A DNA stretch of 64,000 bases from JAXLYE01 sp046351595 (GTDB taxonomy: Bacteria > Myxococcota_A > Polyangia > Palsa-1104 > JAEUJZ01): assembly GCA_046351595.1 (NCBI GenBank), contig JAXLYE010000008.1:1-64000 (forward strand), given 5' to 3'. Position 1 is the stretch's first letter, and every line of letters begins with the position of its first letter. This document shows positions 1-8,065 of the stretch, piece by piece. A model generated the notes under the pieces. It ran no database searches, was not told where the DNA came from, and was given only the letters and a program-made list of their open reading frames with translations. The position numbers were made by a program, and so were the translations under genes.

Positions 1-2
1 AC

Positions 3-695
3 GACGACATCGCCGGCTACGTGCAGACGCGCCTCGCGGAGCGCGTCGTCAACGAGACGGTGCGCAAGGAGCTCGTGCTTCTGCGCTCGGCGCTGCGGAC
101 CGCCTTCTTCCTGGGACAGCAGGTGCCCGATCTGTTCCTGTTGTTCCCGCGCCTCACGAGCCAGTACGTGCCGCGCCGCCGGTGGCTCGCGCCCGAGGAG
201 TTCCGCGCGATCGCGCACGAGCTGCCGCCGCCGCGCCGCGTGTTTCTCTACGTGGCGTGCTACACGGGCGCGCGGCGCAGCGAGCTTCAGCGGCTGCGGT
301 GGCAGGATCTTGACTGGATGCGCCAGTCGGTGCACCTGCGCGGCACCAAGACCGAGCGCGCCGACCGCACCGTGCCCCTGCACCCCGAGCTGAGCGGCGT
401 GCTGCGCCCGCTCGCCGGGCGGCCGGGCGCCACCGTCCTTGCCCCCTGGCCCAACGTCTACCGCGACCTCGCAGCGATCTGCGCGGATCTCGGCCTTCCC
501 CCCGTCACCCCGAACGACCTGCGCCGCACCTTCGGCAGCTGGCTGGTCCAGGCCAACGTCTCGGCGCACATCGTCGCGAAGCTGATGGGCCACACGACGG
601 AGAAGATGGTCAACCAGGTCTACGGCCACCTCGACGACCGCGCGCTGCGCCGCGCCGTGGAGCTGCTGCCCTCGACGCCGGAGGGAGCGCCATGA
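3..695 (+). CDS. Tyrosine recombinase/integrase, 5' end outside window
   Basis: The reading frame is already open at the window edge, so only the C-terminal catalytic part (about 230 residues) is seen. Tyrosine recombinase boxes are visible: TGARRSEL supplies the first catalytic Arg, DLRRTFGSWL the second Arg, LMGHTT the box-III His, and NQVYGH the nucleophilic Tyr near the end. The usual His of the HxLR box is replaced by Asn (PNDLRR), a tolerated but uncommon change. The stop overlaps the next start (ATGA), so the two are probably cotranslated. About 1.5 kb downstream lies the 3' end of tRNA-Arg, a typical target for this family. Role inferred: integration/excision of the element lying to the left. 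The family call is firm; activity is not tested. Confidence 0.88.
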   Translation, partial: DDIAGYVQTRLAERVVNETVRKELVLLRSALRTAFFLGQQVPDLFLLFPRLTSQYVPRRRWLAPEEFRAIAHELPPPRRVFLYVACYTGARRSELQRLRWQDLDWMRQSVHLRGTKTERADRTVPLHPELSGVLRPLAGRPGATVLAPWPNVYRDLAAICADLGLPPVTPNDLRRTFGSWLVQANVSAHIVAKLMGHTTEKMVNQVYGHLDDRALRRAVELLPSTPEGAP

Positions 696-1807
696 TCCCC
701 GCGAGAGAGCCCGCATCGAATGCGCCGAGCGCGGAACTGCTCGGCGTCCCCGAGGGCTGCAGGCTGCGCGCCGTCTCGATCGAAGAAGAGGGCGGCCGGC
801 GGCTGTTCCTCCTGCAGGAGGACCGCACGGCGCTGGCGCTGGATGAGCACCTCACGCGGTGGCTCGAGCTCAGCGCCGCCTGCTACCCGCTGCGGGATCA
901 GATCCGCTGGTACGCCGAGCGCGGGACGCTGGGCGCGGTCCAGCACGTCTGGCAGCGCGCCGGCCGAAGCGGGCGCCCCGCCATGGCCCTGTGCCTGTCC
1001 CGGGCGCAGCTGCTGCTCCTGCTCGACATGGCCCGCATCCGCGTGCCCGGCGACGCCTTGGAGCGCACGCTGCGCAGCTACGACCGGGCCGAGGGGCGCG
1101 AGGCCACGGCGCCGTCCGGGGCCTCGCCGGCCGCGGTACGGCAGCCAGGCACCGAGCAGGGGCCGCCCGCGTCGCCGGACGGCGCGCCCAGCGTGCAGCT
1201 CGTGCCCTTCCTGGGCGGGACGCTGTCCGCCCTTCGCACCGAGGCCCAGGGCTGGCTGGTGCTCAAGCCGGCCTGCGAGGCGCTGGGAATCGATGTCACG
1301 GCGCAGCGCAAGCGCCTGGAGCGCACACCGTGGGCAACTGCGGCCATCATGACCGCAGTTGGCGCGGATGGCCGGCAGCGCGAGATGTACTGCCTCCGGT
1401 CCGACCGCGTGGCGATGTGGCTGGCGACCATCGACACCGCCCGCATCGCCGACCCCGAGGCCCGCCAGCGTCTGGAGCTGTGGCAGTGCCACGCCGCCGA
1501 CGCGCTCGACCGCTGGGCCCGGGGCGGCGCCCCCGGTCCCTCTCCCGCCGACGAGGCCGCGGCCTGGCGGCGCATCGCCGAGCCCGCGCCCCCGCCGGCC
1601 GCTCCCCGCCGCAGCCACGACCGCGACAGCTGGCTTTCGCCGCAGCAGGTGGCCCAGCGCACGGGCGTCGGCGTCCGCCGTGTCTACCGCTGGATCCGCG
1701 CCTGCGCCATCGAGCACCGCCGCCTCGGCGTCCGCGACATCCGGATCCACGTCGACGCCCTGGCCGAGTTCCTCGCCTCCCACGACACCGCCGCCCTCCC
1801 CCGCTAG
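692..1807 (+). CDS. Phage antirepressor-like protein with C-terminal excisionase-type HTH
   Basis: 371 residues, start ATG overlapping the recombinase stop by 4 bp. Residues about 170-275 resemble the P22-type antirepressor N-terminal domain: VPFLGGTLSAL, then LKPACEALGIDVTAQRKRL, a polar strand, and MWLATIDTARIADPEARQRL ending in a Trp-rich helix. The last ~50 residues (SWLSPQQVAQRTGVGVRRVY and onward) look like a MerR/excisionase-type winged helix that reads an att or operator site. The N-terminal 160 residues are not recognised. A regulator/directionality factor encoded directly behind the integrase fits a lysogeny or excision switch. The domain calls come from motif reading only; the combination is inferred to control recombination direction. 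Confidence 0.7.
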   Translation: MIPAREPASNAPSAELLGVPEGCRLRAVSIEEEGGRRLFLLQEDRTALALDEHLTRWLELSAACYPLRDQIRWYAERGTLGAVQHVWQRAGRSGRPAMALCLSRAQLLLLLDMARIRVPGDALERTLRSYDRAEGREATAPSGASPAAVRQPGTEQGPPASPDGAPSVQLVPFLGGTLSALRTEAQGWLVLKPACEALGIDVTAQRKRLERTPWATAAIMTAVGADGRQREMYCLRSDRVAMWLATIDTARIADPEARQRLELWQCHAADALDRWARGGAPGPSPADEAAAWRRIAEPAPPPAAPRRSHDRDSWLSPQQVAQRTGVGVRRVYRWIRACAIEHRRLGVRDIRIHVDALAEFLASHDTAALPR

Positions 1808-1937
1808 CTTCTTCGCCTCCCGCTCATCGTCGTCCCCGTCGGTGCGGCGCGCTTCGGCGCCTTGCCGCGGCCTGCCCCGCGTCCGCCTCCCCCGCAGAAG
1901 GAAAGCCATCGGCTCGCTCTGGGGGTTCGTTCCGCCC

Positions 1938-1960
1938 CGGTGGCACATCATGTGCCACCG
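1938..1960. repeat. 23-bp palindrome, 11-bp perfect arms
   Basis: CGGTGGCACAT, one central base, then its exact reverse complement ATGTGCCACCG. It lies 130 bp downstream of the antirepressor-like gene and is operator-like. The protein that binds it is unknown. Confidence 0.8.
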
Positions 1961-1968
1961 AAAATGCC

Positions 1969-2026
1969 ATGTCCTACGCTATGTCCTACCCGACTTCCCG
2001 TCGGGAACCCACCTTTGGTAGGACAT
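1969..2026. repeat. ATGTCCTAC repeats forming a cruciform
   Basis: ATGTCCTAC occurs in direct repeat at 1969 and 1981 and inverted (GTAGGACAT) at 2018. The 1981 and 2018 copies extend to 10-bp arms (ATGTCCTACC/GGTAGGACAT). These enclose a smaller hairpin, TTCCC-gtc-GGGAA, at 1995-2007. Direct plus inverted short repeats beside an integrase module resemble arm-type integrase or excisionase sites; that role is inferred. Confidence 0.75.
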
Positions 2027-2068
2027 GGGGGACATAGATGGCGGCTATGCCGGAGGTTCAGGAAGCCC

Positions 2069-2182
2069 TGCCAACGGCCTTTGTCCGGCCAGGAAGACGG
2101 TAGCTGATAGGCGACAGCGACGGGAAACAGAGGCCGCAAGAGGCCACGCAGAAGCAGCCAGGTGCACGAGAGGCCGTTGGCA
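2069..2182. repeat. 12-bp inverted repeat flanking 90 bp next to tRNA-Arg
   Basis: TGCCAACGGCCT at 2069-2080 is repeated in reverse complement (AGGCCGTTGGCA) at 2171-2182. The enclosed DNA also carries two similar GCGACGG motifs. No coding signal is seen. It could be part of the att region. Confidence 0.65.
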
Positions 2183-2223
2183 GAAGAGGCCCTAAAAAAA
2201 CCCGTCACAGCGACGGAAAAGAG

Positions 2224-2297
2224 CGCGCCCGGCAGGTCTCGAACCTGCGGCCCACGGCTTAGAAGGCCGTTGCTCTGTCCAGCTGAGCTACGGGCGC
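2224..2297 (-). tRNA. tRNA-Arg (anticodon UCU)
   Basis: The reverse complement folds as a cloverleaf. The acceptor is GCGCCCG/CGGGCGC, the D arm GCTC/GAGC, the anticodon stem ACGGC/GCCGT around loop CTTCTAA (anticodon TCT), and the T arm GCAGG/CCTGC with TTCGAGA loop, with discriminator G. The CCA end is not encoded. The 3' end faces the integrase-bearing DNA on the left, so this gene is a plausible integration target. Confidence 0.95.
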
Positions 2298-2406
2298 TGA
2301 AGTTGTGTTGTCTTGTGGCAGGGCGGCCTGGGAGCTGGCGTTTGGGGGCCGGGCTCGGGGTGGTGCGGGGTGGCAGGCCGCGGGTCCTGCGCAGGTGTTT
2401 CGAGGG

Positions 2407-2480
2407 TCGGGGCGAGAGGATTTGAACCTCCGACATCCTGCTCCCAAAGCAGGCGCGCTACCGGACTGCGCTACGCCCCG
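2407..2480 (-). tRNA. tRNA-Pro (anticodon UGG)
   Basis: Cloverleaf on the minus strand: acceptor CGGGGCG/CGCCCCG, D arm GCGC/GCGC, anticodon stem CCTGC/GCAGG with loop TTTGGGA (anticodon TGG), T arm GGAGG/CCTCT (last pair imperfect) with TTCAAAT loop, discriminator A. It lies 22 bp after rdgB on the same strand and 109 bp before tRNA-Arg, so the two may be cotranscribed. Confidence 0.95.
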
Positions 2481-2502
2481 AGGCTGCTAGAGCTGACTGG
2501 TT

Positions 2503-3372
2503 CTACCTGAGGACCGCGTCGGAAGGCAAGCTATCGTGTGCGGCCTCGGTCACGATCTCGGCCTGGGTGGCGGGGAAGCGGCGCAGCGGGGAGACGTGGC
2601 GGCCGGGTGCGCCGGCGTCGCTGCCGTCGGAGATGGCGTCACACAGGGCGACGAGCAGCGGCGCCAGGGCCTGCACCGCGCGGGTGCGGTGCGACAGGCG
2701 GTTCTTCTGATCGGGCGAGAGCTCGGCGAAGGTCCGGCCACACAGCGCCGCGGGCAGGCCGGCCGCGTGCAGCTCGGCGGGGTTGGGCACGAACAGCGGG
2801 TCGTAGCCGAAGCCGTGCAGGCCAAGCGGGTCGCTGCGCAGCGTGCCCTCGCAGCGGCCGCTGCGCAAAAGGCACACCTCGCCGAGCGCGTCCCGACCGA
2901 CGAGGCACAGCGTGCACTGGAAGCGGGCGGTGCGCTGCGCCGTCGGCACGCCGCGCAGCGCCTCGAGCAGCGCCGCCAGGTTGCGCGCGTCCGAGCGCGG
3001 CTCGCCGGCGTAGCGCGCCGAGTGCACACCCGGCGCCCCGTCGAGCACATCGACCATCAGGCCGCTGTCGTCGGCGAGCGACCACAGGCCGGTGCGGCGG
3101 TGCGCGGCCTCGGCCTTCTTGCGCGCGTTGTCGGCGAAGGTCTCGCCGTCCTCGACGACGTCGTCGTGCACGCCGAGCTCGGCCAGCGAAACCAGCGACA
3201 GCCGCCCCTGCAGCGTCGGCAGCATCGCGATCAACAGGGCGTACAGCTCGCTGACCTTGTGCGGGTTCTGCGTCGCCAGGCACAGGCGCAGCGCGGTCGC
3301 GGTCGGCGTCTTGGGCGTCGCCCGGTCCCGGTCCCGGTCCATGTCCATGCTCATGTCCATGCTCGTGTCCAT
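2503..3372 (-). CDS. rdgB: Non-canonical purine NTP pyrophosphatase (RdgB/HAM1 family)
   Basis: Hydrolyses dITP/XTP-type nucleotides to monophosphates plus pyrophosphate, cleaning the nucleotide pool. The family core starts near residue 29 (LRLCLATQNPHKVSEL). It continues with the conserved acidic and substrate motifs DDVVEDGETFADNARKKAE, ADDSGLMVDVLDGAPG, SARYAG, GFGYDPLFVP and FAELSPDQKNRLSHR. I place the start at ATG 3372, 14 bp after the rph stop, giving 289 residues. The start is uncertain because the N-terminus is a low-complexity tract (MDTSMDMSMDMDRDRDR) built on short DNA repeats. A C-terminal tail of about 30 residues is extra relative to the family. It forms an rph-rdgB pair, a common bacterial arrangement. 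Confidence 0.93.
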   Translation of the reverse strand: MDTSMDMSMDMDRDRDRATPKTPTATALRLCLATQNPHKVSELYALLIAMLPTLQGRLSLVSLAELGVHDDVVEDGETFADNARKKAEAAHRRTGLWSLADDSGLMVDVLDGAPGVHSARYAGEPRSDARNLAALLEALRGVPTAQRTARFQCTLCLVGRDALGEVCLLRSGRCEGTLRSDPLGLHGFGYDPLFVPNPAELHAAGLPAALCGRTFAELSPDQKNRLSHRTRAVQALAPLLVALCDAISDGSDAGAPGRHVSPLRRFPATQAEIVTEAAHDSLPSDAVLR

Positions 3373-3386
3373 GCTCGGGCCGGGGC

Positions 3387-4148
3387 TCAGGCCTGGCTCG
3401 CGGTGACGAGGCTCAGCGCCGCGTCCTGCAGCCGGAACAGCGACGCCACGCCCGCCTCGGCCAGGGTCAGGAGCCCGTCGAGCTGGCCGCGGCTGAAGGT
3501 GCCGTGCTCGCCGGTGCCCTGCACCTCGACGAAGGAACCGGCCGCGCCGCTCTCGCCGCCGGGCACCGTCGGGCGGGCCATGACGATGTTCATGTCCACC
3601 TCGGCGCGCGCATCCTCCAGGTAGGGCAGATCCAGCCGCAGCTCGCCGTCGACGAGGCCGACCGAGATCGCCGCCACCTGGCGCTGCACCGGGTGGCGAC
3701 CGGCCGGGATGAGGCCGCGCCGCTGCAGGCGGTGGACGCCCAGCGCCAGCGCCACCCAGCCGCCGGTGATCGCGGCGGTGCGCGTCCCGCCGTCGGCCTG
3801 CAGCACGTCGCAGTCGATGGTCAGCGTGCGCGGCCCCAGGGCCATCAGATCGACGGCGGCACGCAGCGAGCGGCCGATGAGGCGCTCGATCTCCTTGGCC
3901 CGCCCGTTGGCCCCGCGCGAGGTGCGCTGCGCCGTCGAGCCGGGCAGCATGTTGTACTCGGCGGTCACCCAGCCGCTCTCGCTCTTCTGCGCCCGCAGGA
4001 ACGGCGGCTGCTGCTCGTCCACCGACGCAGTGCACAGCACCCAGGTCTCGCCTGCGCGTACCAGCGCCGAGGCCAGCGGCGCGTGCAGGTAGTCGATCTC
4101 GATGGTGGTGGGACGCAGCGCGTCCAGGGCTCGGCCGTCAGGTCGCAT
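3387..4148 (-). CDS. rph: Ribonuclease PH
   Basis: Phosphorolytic 3'-5' exoribonuclease that trims tRNA 3' ends. The start is set at MRPDGRALDALRP (ATG 4148), the canonical N-terminus, giving 253 residues, the usual length. Family motifs are clear: GWVTAEYNMLPGST, the Arg-rich RTSRGANGRAKEIERLIGRS, TIDCDVLQADGGTRTAAITG, and the phosphate/metal site segment around LDLPYLEDARAEVDMN. The longer upstream reading (to 4247) has no family similarity and is rejected. The rdgB gene follows closely in the same direction. Confidence 0.96.
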   Translation of the reverse strand: MRPDGRALDALRPTTIEIDYLHAPLASALVRAGETWVLCTASVDEQQPPFLRAQKSESGWVTAEYNMLPGSTAQRTSRGANGRAKEIERLIGRSLRAAVDLMALGPRTLTIDCDVLQADGGTRTAAITGGWVALALGVHRLQRRGLIPAGRHPVQRQVAAISVGLVDGELRLDLPYLEDARAEVDMNIVMARPTVPGGESGAAGSFVEVQGTGEHGTFSRGQLDGLLTLAEAGVASLFRLQDAALSLVTASQA

Positions 4149-4350
4149 CCGCGCACCTTGGCAGACAGCCCGGCGCCGAGTCAACGCCCGAGGTCGGGCC
4201 CGCCCCGCGCCAGGCCAGCGCCCAAAGCGACCTCCAAGCGACAGCACGCGGCGACACCGCAGCCCCGGGGCCGGTCGCGGGCAGCGGGCGGTGGCCGCCG
4301 CCTCGCGCTATTTCTTGCTACCGCGGCGCCAGCCCAAGTACCGTGGAGGC

Positions 4351-5418
4351 GTGACCGACGCGACCGCACGCGAAACCGCCCCCACGCAAGGACCGGGACC
4401 GGGCGGCTTCGTCGACCGCATCCTGCGCGGTGAGTTCTCGCTGGTGACGCTGTTGTGCGTCGCGGCGCTGTGGGAGTTCCTGCTGTACCGGCTGCTGACG
4501 CCGCTTCTGCACCTGATGCCGTCGGTGCTGCCCGGCCCCCTGCGCGCCGCGCTCGAGCACGCCGGCACCTTCGCCGCGCACTTCGCATCGATCCTGGCGC
4601 TGCTGGTCGCGGGCGGGCTGCTGCGACGCCTGGTCGGGCGCGGCGGCCTGGGCGCGACGCCCATCGGCCGCATGGGCTTCGGCGTGATGATGGCGGTGTT
4701 CCTGCTGATGGCGCTCGGCCAGATCGCCATCCCGTCGGTGCTCGGGCGGGCCATCGGCCTGCTGCGGGCGCAGTGGCTGGCGCAGACCTCCAGCGTGTGC
4801 GTCGCGCTCTTGACCATCCTGTCGGTGCTGCCGCGGCGGCGCATCGCCGGGCTGCACAAGCTGGCGCTGGCGCTGCTCCTTGTGCCGCCGCTCCTGCTGC
4901 TCGAGAACCAGTGGCACCTGTTCACCTCGCGCAACATGCTCCTGCGCTTCAGCCTGATGCTGGTGATCTACGGCACGACGGTGGCGGCGGTGGCGCTCGG
5001 GCTCGCGGGCGTGCTGCTGTCGCCGCTGTCGGCGTGGCGCTGGCGCGAGGACAGCGTGGCGCTGGCGCTGACGGCGCTGGTCTCGGGCACGATGAGCGCG
5101 CTCCTGCTCATCAACCACGCCGCGGCCACGCGCCTCATCTACATCGGCTTCGATCTGCACCTGCCCGCCGAGGCGGTGGCGCAGGGATTCTTCATGCTCA
5201 GCCTGTCGGCGTGGTGCTTCGGCGTGTTCTCGCTGCTCCTGCGCAGCGGTGCCGAGCGGCGTCGCGGCATGGGCCTGTTCCTCATCGGCCTGGCCGGGGC
5301 GCAGCCGCGCGCGCTGCACCAGATCTCGTTCTACCTGTGCGGCCTGCTCTGCCTCGCGGACACGCTGATCTCGACGAGCGGCCCGGACTCGATCCCGTCC
5401 CGCCCCGCGACGTATTAG
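4351..5418 (+). CDS. Polytopic membrane protein of unknown function
   Basis: About 355 residues from GTG 4351, preceded by a GTGGAGG ribosome-binding sequence; the upstream frame extension overlaps the rph promoter region and lacks protein-like composition. Eight or nine hydrophobic helices are visible, for example VTLLCVAALWEFLLYRLL, FGVMMAVFLLMALGQIAI, LALALLLVPPLLLL, IYGTTVAAVALGLAGVLL, LALTALVSGTMSALLLI and ISFYLCGLLCLADTLI. No transport or catalytic signature is recognised, so the role is not assigned. It is divergent from rph-rdgB with a 200-bp shared promoter region. Confidence 0.75.
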   Translation: MTDATARETAPTQGPGPGGFVDRILRGEFSLVTLLCVAALWEFLLYRLLTPLLHLMPSVLPGPLRAALEHAGTFAAHFASILALLVAGGLLRRLVGRGGLGATPIGRMGFGVMMAVFLLMALGQIAIPSVLGRAIGLLRAQWLAQTSSVCVALLTILSVLPRRRIAGLHKLALALLLVPPLLLLENQWHLFTSRNMLLRFSLMLVIYGTTVAAVALGLAGVLLSPLSAWRWREDSVALALTALVSGTMSALLLINHAAATRLIYIGFDLHLPAEAVAQGFFMLSLSAWCFGVFSLLLRSGAERRRGMGLFLIGLAGAQPRALHQISFYLCGLLCLADTLISTSGPDSIPSRPATY

Positions 5419-5464
5419 GTTCGGGCGGCCCGCGCAGGCCCCGGGTCTGTGGTATGCACGGAGC

Positions 5465-5836
5465 ATGCAGCCCGCAGCCAGCGCCTGGCAGGTCTTTGGC
5501 ACCCGCAAGTGCGCCGAGACCCGCAAGGCGCTCCGCTACTTCAAAGAGCGCGGCGTCCGCGTCCAAGAGATCGACCTCGCCCAGCGCGCCATGAGCCCGG
5601 GTGAGCTGCGCAAGGTCGCCGCGCAGCACGGCTGGCTCCCGCTGATCGATCGAGAGGGCGCGCGCTTCCGCGACCGCGGCCTCGCCCACTCCCGCCTCAC
5701 GGATCCAGACATCGAGCGCCTGCTCCTCGAGGATCCTACGCTCTTGCGCACGCCCGTCGTGCGGCGCGGCTCGAAGTCCTCGGTCGGCTACCAGCCCGAG
5801 ATCTGGCAGGGCTGGATCGCCGCCGACAAGGGCTGA
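5465..5836 (+). CDS. ArsC/Spx-family thioredoxin-fold protein
   Basis: 123 residues, the usual length of the ArsC-like family. It starts with the strand-Cys-helix unit WQVFGTRKCAETRKALRYF and continues with ERGVRVQEIDLAQRAMSPGEL, typical of arsenate-reductase-like thioredoxin folds. The C-terminal part has ...LLEDPTLLRTPVVRRG, matching the 'P.L..RPv' element of YffB/ArsC-like proteins. Only one Cys of the motif is present (C-A-E-T), as in Spx/YffB rather than classical CXXC proteins. It could be a glutathione- or thiol-dependent reductase or a regulatory Spx-like protein; no ars genes are nearby. Confidence 0.8.
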   Translation: MQPAASAWQVFGTRKCAETRKALRYFKERGVRVQEIDLAQRAMSPGELRKVAAQHGWLPLIDREGARFRDRGLAHSRLTDPDIERLLLEDPTLLRTPVVRRGSKSSVGYQPEIWQGWIAADKG

Positions 5837-5860
5837 CCCGGCCGCACCGGACCGCGCCGC

Positions 5861-6751
5861 CTACAGCGCGCGCCGCACGAAGCTCGTCTCGGAGGCGACG
5901 GGCGTCATGCGGCCCTCGGCGCTGCGCGAGAGGCGGCTCATCGCCACCTGCGTATCGTGCGTGTAGAACAAGAGCGCGCCGCGCGCCTCGATCTCGCCCA
6001 GCAGCGCCATCTTCTCGTCGATGAGCAGCTCGGGATAGCGGTCGTAGCCCATGGTCATCGGCAGGTGCACCCACGCGGTGCCGGGCACCAGGTCGCCGGC
6101 GAACAGCACCGCGCGCGACGGCTCCGGCCCCACCACCTCGGTCAGCAGCAGCCCGGGCGTGTGCCCGTCGCTGTAGTGGAAGCGCAGGAACGGCAGGCTG
6201 GGCTCGGCCGGCGCGCGGTCGCGGATCAGGAGCAGGCGCCCGCTCGCCTCGAGCAGCGACGGCAGCTCGGGGATGAACGAGGCGCGGTCGCGGGTGTGCG
6301 GGTGCACGGCGCGCTCGAACGCCTCTTGTCCGACGAGGAAACGGGCGTTTGGGAAGATCAGCCGCGGCGCCGCGCCCTCTTCGTACGGGGCGAGCAGGCC
6401 GCCGGCATGATCGAAGTGCAGGTGCGACAGGATCACGTCGGTGATGTCGGCGTCGGTCAGGCCGATCTCGGCCAGCGACCGCAAGAGCACGTGCTCGGGC
6501 TCGACCACGCCGAAGCGCTCCTTGAGCTTGGGCGAGAAGAAGGCGCCGATGCCGGTCTCCAGCAGCACGCGCCGGCCCGCGGTCTCGACGAGCAGCGCCC
6601 GGCAGCCGAGCGCGATGCGGTTCTCGGAGTCGGGCGGACACAGGCGCGCCCACAGCGCCCGCGGCGCGTTGCCGAACATCGCGCCCCCGTCGAGGCGCTG
6701 CGAGTTTCCGAGGAGCGAGGTGAGCCGGATCGCCGCGGGTTGCTCTGTCAT
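5861..6751 (-). CDS. MBL-fold metallo-hydrolase
   Basis: 296 residues from ATG 6751 (MTEQPAAIRL). The zinc-binding motif HLHFDHAGG is at about residue 105. A metal-bridging Asp follows in LFAGDLVPG, and a downstream His is visible in YSDGHTPG. The arrangement matches lactonase/glyoxalase II-like metallo-beta-lactamase folds that hydrolyse esters or lactones. The substrate cannot be read from sequence. It is a single gene, convergent with the ArsC-like gene. Confidence 0.88.
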   Translation of the reverse strand: MTEQPAAIRLTSLLGNSQRLDGGAMFGNAPRALWARLCPPDSENRIALGCRALLVETAGRRVLLETGIGAFFSPKLKERFGVVEPEHVLLRSLAEIGLTDADITDVILSHLHFDHAGGLLAPYEEGAAPRLIFPNARFLVGQEAFERAVHPHTRDRASFIPELPSLLEASGRLLLIRDRAPAEPSLPFLRFHYSDGHTPGLLLTEVVGPEPSRAVLFAGDLVPGTAWVHLPMTMGYDRYPELLIDEKMALLGEIEARGALLFYTHDTQVAMSRLSRSAEGRMTPVASETSFVRRAL

Positions 6752-6809
6752 GTGGCCTTCCAGTCTACGGGCACAGACGACCCCGGGAACCCGAATCAAC
6801 AAACCGCCC

Positions 6810-7721
6810 TCAGAACCGGCCCAGCACCGCCACGCCGCCGCCGCCCGGCTGGCTGTAGGGCACCACGTTCACCTTGAGGCCGAGCACCGGCACCTCGCGC
6901 TTGGACCGCGCGCCGCCGATGATCATCGCCAGGCCCGCGACCTGCGCCGCGCCGTCGAGCAGCACCCACGGCACGATCCAGCTCGCGCCGAACGTGCGGG
7001 TGTCGCCGAGCGACAACAGCGCCGACAGGAACGGCCCCGCCACCGGCACCGCCAGCGACCAGCCGACCGCCGAGCGCAGCGTGCTCTTCGATCCGGAGCC
7101 GCTGAACAGGCCCGTGCCGATCGAGGCGAAGAGCAGCGCCGGCGTGTAACCGGCCGACAGGATCGCGATGCCGCCGCCGATGAGCCCTCCGTTGGCGCGC
7201 CGCTCGTAGCGCACCGGCTGCAGCGGCTGCAGCGGCTGCGTCGGAACCGCACTCGGCCCGGCGCGCAGTCCCGGCGGCAGCGGGCGCTGCGTGGCCGACG
7301 GCGTCAGCCACACCGACAGGCGCGCGATCTCGCTCGTCGCCTCGCGCCGCGCCTCGGCCGGCGGGTTGAGCTCCGCCGCCAGGTAGCGGCTGTACGCGTC
7401 GAGCGCCTCGGGGATCTGGCCGAGCCGCGAGGACATGCGGCCCTGCTCCAACAGCAGCAGCGGCTCCTGACGGAGCGCGTAGGCGGCCTGCAGCTCGACG
7501 AGCGCCTCGCGGTAGTGCTGCCCCTCGGCGAGCTCCTGCGCGCGCGCGCGCCGCACGCTGACTTCATCCGCGGTCGGACACGGCGCCGCGGACGGATCGG
7601 CCGCGACGGGACCCGCGACGGACCCAGCGCTCGCCCCGGCGCAGGTTTCCGCGCGCACCGCAGCGGAGGTCATCACAGCGCCAGCCAGCGTCAGCGAGAG
7701 AAGCAGCGTCTTGTTGAACAT
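6810..7721 (-). CDS. Secreted TPR protein with C-terminal hydrophobic segments
   Basis: 303 residues with a signal peptide (MFNKTLLLSLTLAGAVMTSAAVRA). A pair of TPR-like helices follows (RARAQELAEGQHYREALVEL, then LLLLEQGRMSSRLGQIPEALDAY), then a Pro-rich linker with PLQPLQPVRYERR. The C-terminal half has three or four hydrophobic stretches (GGLIGGGIAILSAGYTPALL, LLDGAAQVAGLAMIIGGA). The same two-part plan occurs in 43499-44320. It is probably an envelope scaffold or cell-surface assembly protein; function unknown. Confidence 0.7.
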   Translation of the reverse strand: MFNKTLLLSLTLAGAVMTSAAVRAETCAGASAGSVAGPVAADPSAAPCPTADEVSVRRARAQELAEGQHYREALVELQAAYALRQEPLLLLEQGRMSSRLGQIPEALDAYSRYLAAELNPPAEARREATSEIARLSVWLTPSATQRPLPPGLRAGPSAVPTQPLQPLQPVRYERRANGGLIGGGIAILSAGYTPALLFASIGTGLFSGSGSKSTLRSAVGWSLAVPVAGPFLSALLSLGDTRTFGASWIVPWVLLDGAAQVAGLAMIIGGARSKREVPVLGLKVNVVPYSQPGGGGVAVLGRF

Positions 7722-8065
7722 GGAGACATCTCCTACGCATCGGTATCTAAGGTTTGTGCGAGCTCGTGAGCTCAGAAAGCGAGGTCTGCCCGCTCCTAAA
7801 GCAGCCCGCGTACCAAGCGCCCGCGCGCCCGAACCCGATCCGAATCAGCGACGAGAAGCTGCGTGCCGCAGCGTATCGCGCCGCGCCATGTAGCGGCTCG
7901 CTGCCGAGCGCACGGCAAGTGTTGCCGGCGCGGGTTGCTACGCCGATGTCTCTTGATCACAAACGCGCCTCTCTTCATCCTAAGGGGGCTCTTTTGGCAG
8001 CCGGAGAGGGGACCGGCGCCTGTATTCACCTGAACGCAGGGCCTGAACTCAGGGGAGGAGACGCC
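7722..8065. other. 344-bp divergent intergenic region
   Basis: Lies between a minus-strand TPR gene and a plus-strand regulator and must hold both promoters. A GAGCTC-GT-GAGCTC element is seen near 7760 and a CCTGA-ac-TCAGG mini-hairpin just before the 8066 start. An open frame spans the region but has no protein-like character upstream of 8066. Confidence 0.4.

Larger units (their letters stand above)
1808..2223. other. Repeat-rich intergenic region between integrase module and tRNA-Arg
   Basis: No convincing gene is seen in these 416 bp. The region holds three nested or successive inverted repeats (listed separately at 1938-1960, 1969-2026 and 2069-2182). It ends exactly at the tRNA-Arg 3' end. 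Position and structure fit an attachment/excision-factor binding region or an operator array of the integrated element; this is inference. Confidence 0.5.

Noticed and set aside
2503..4035. 510-residue frame containing the rdgB sequence with a long N-terminal extension
   Set aside because: The first ~220 residues are the out-of-frame reading of rph. RdgB family similarity begins only near residue 250, and a suitable ATG at 3372 follows the rph stop.
5451..5466. TGGTATGCACGGAGCA as a sigma-54 promoter
   Set aside because: The GG/GC spacing fits, but the -12 box differs at two positions and it overlaps the start codon of the adjacent gene.
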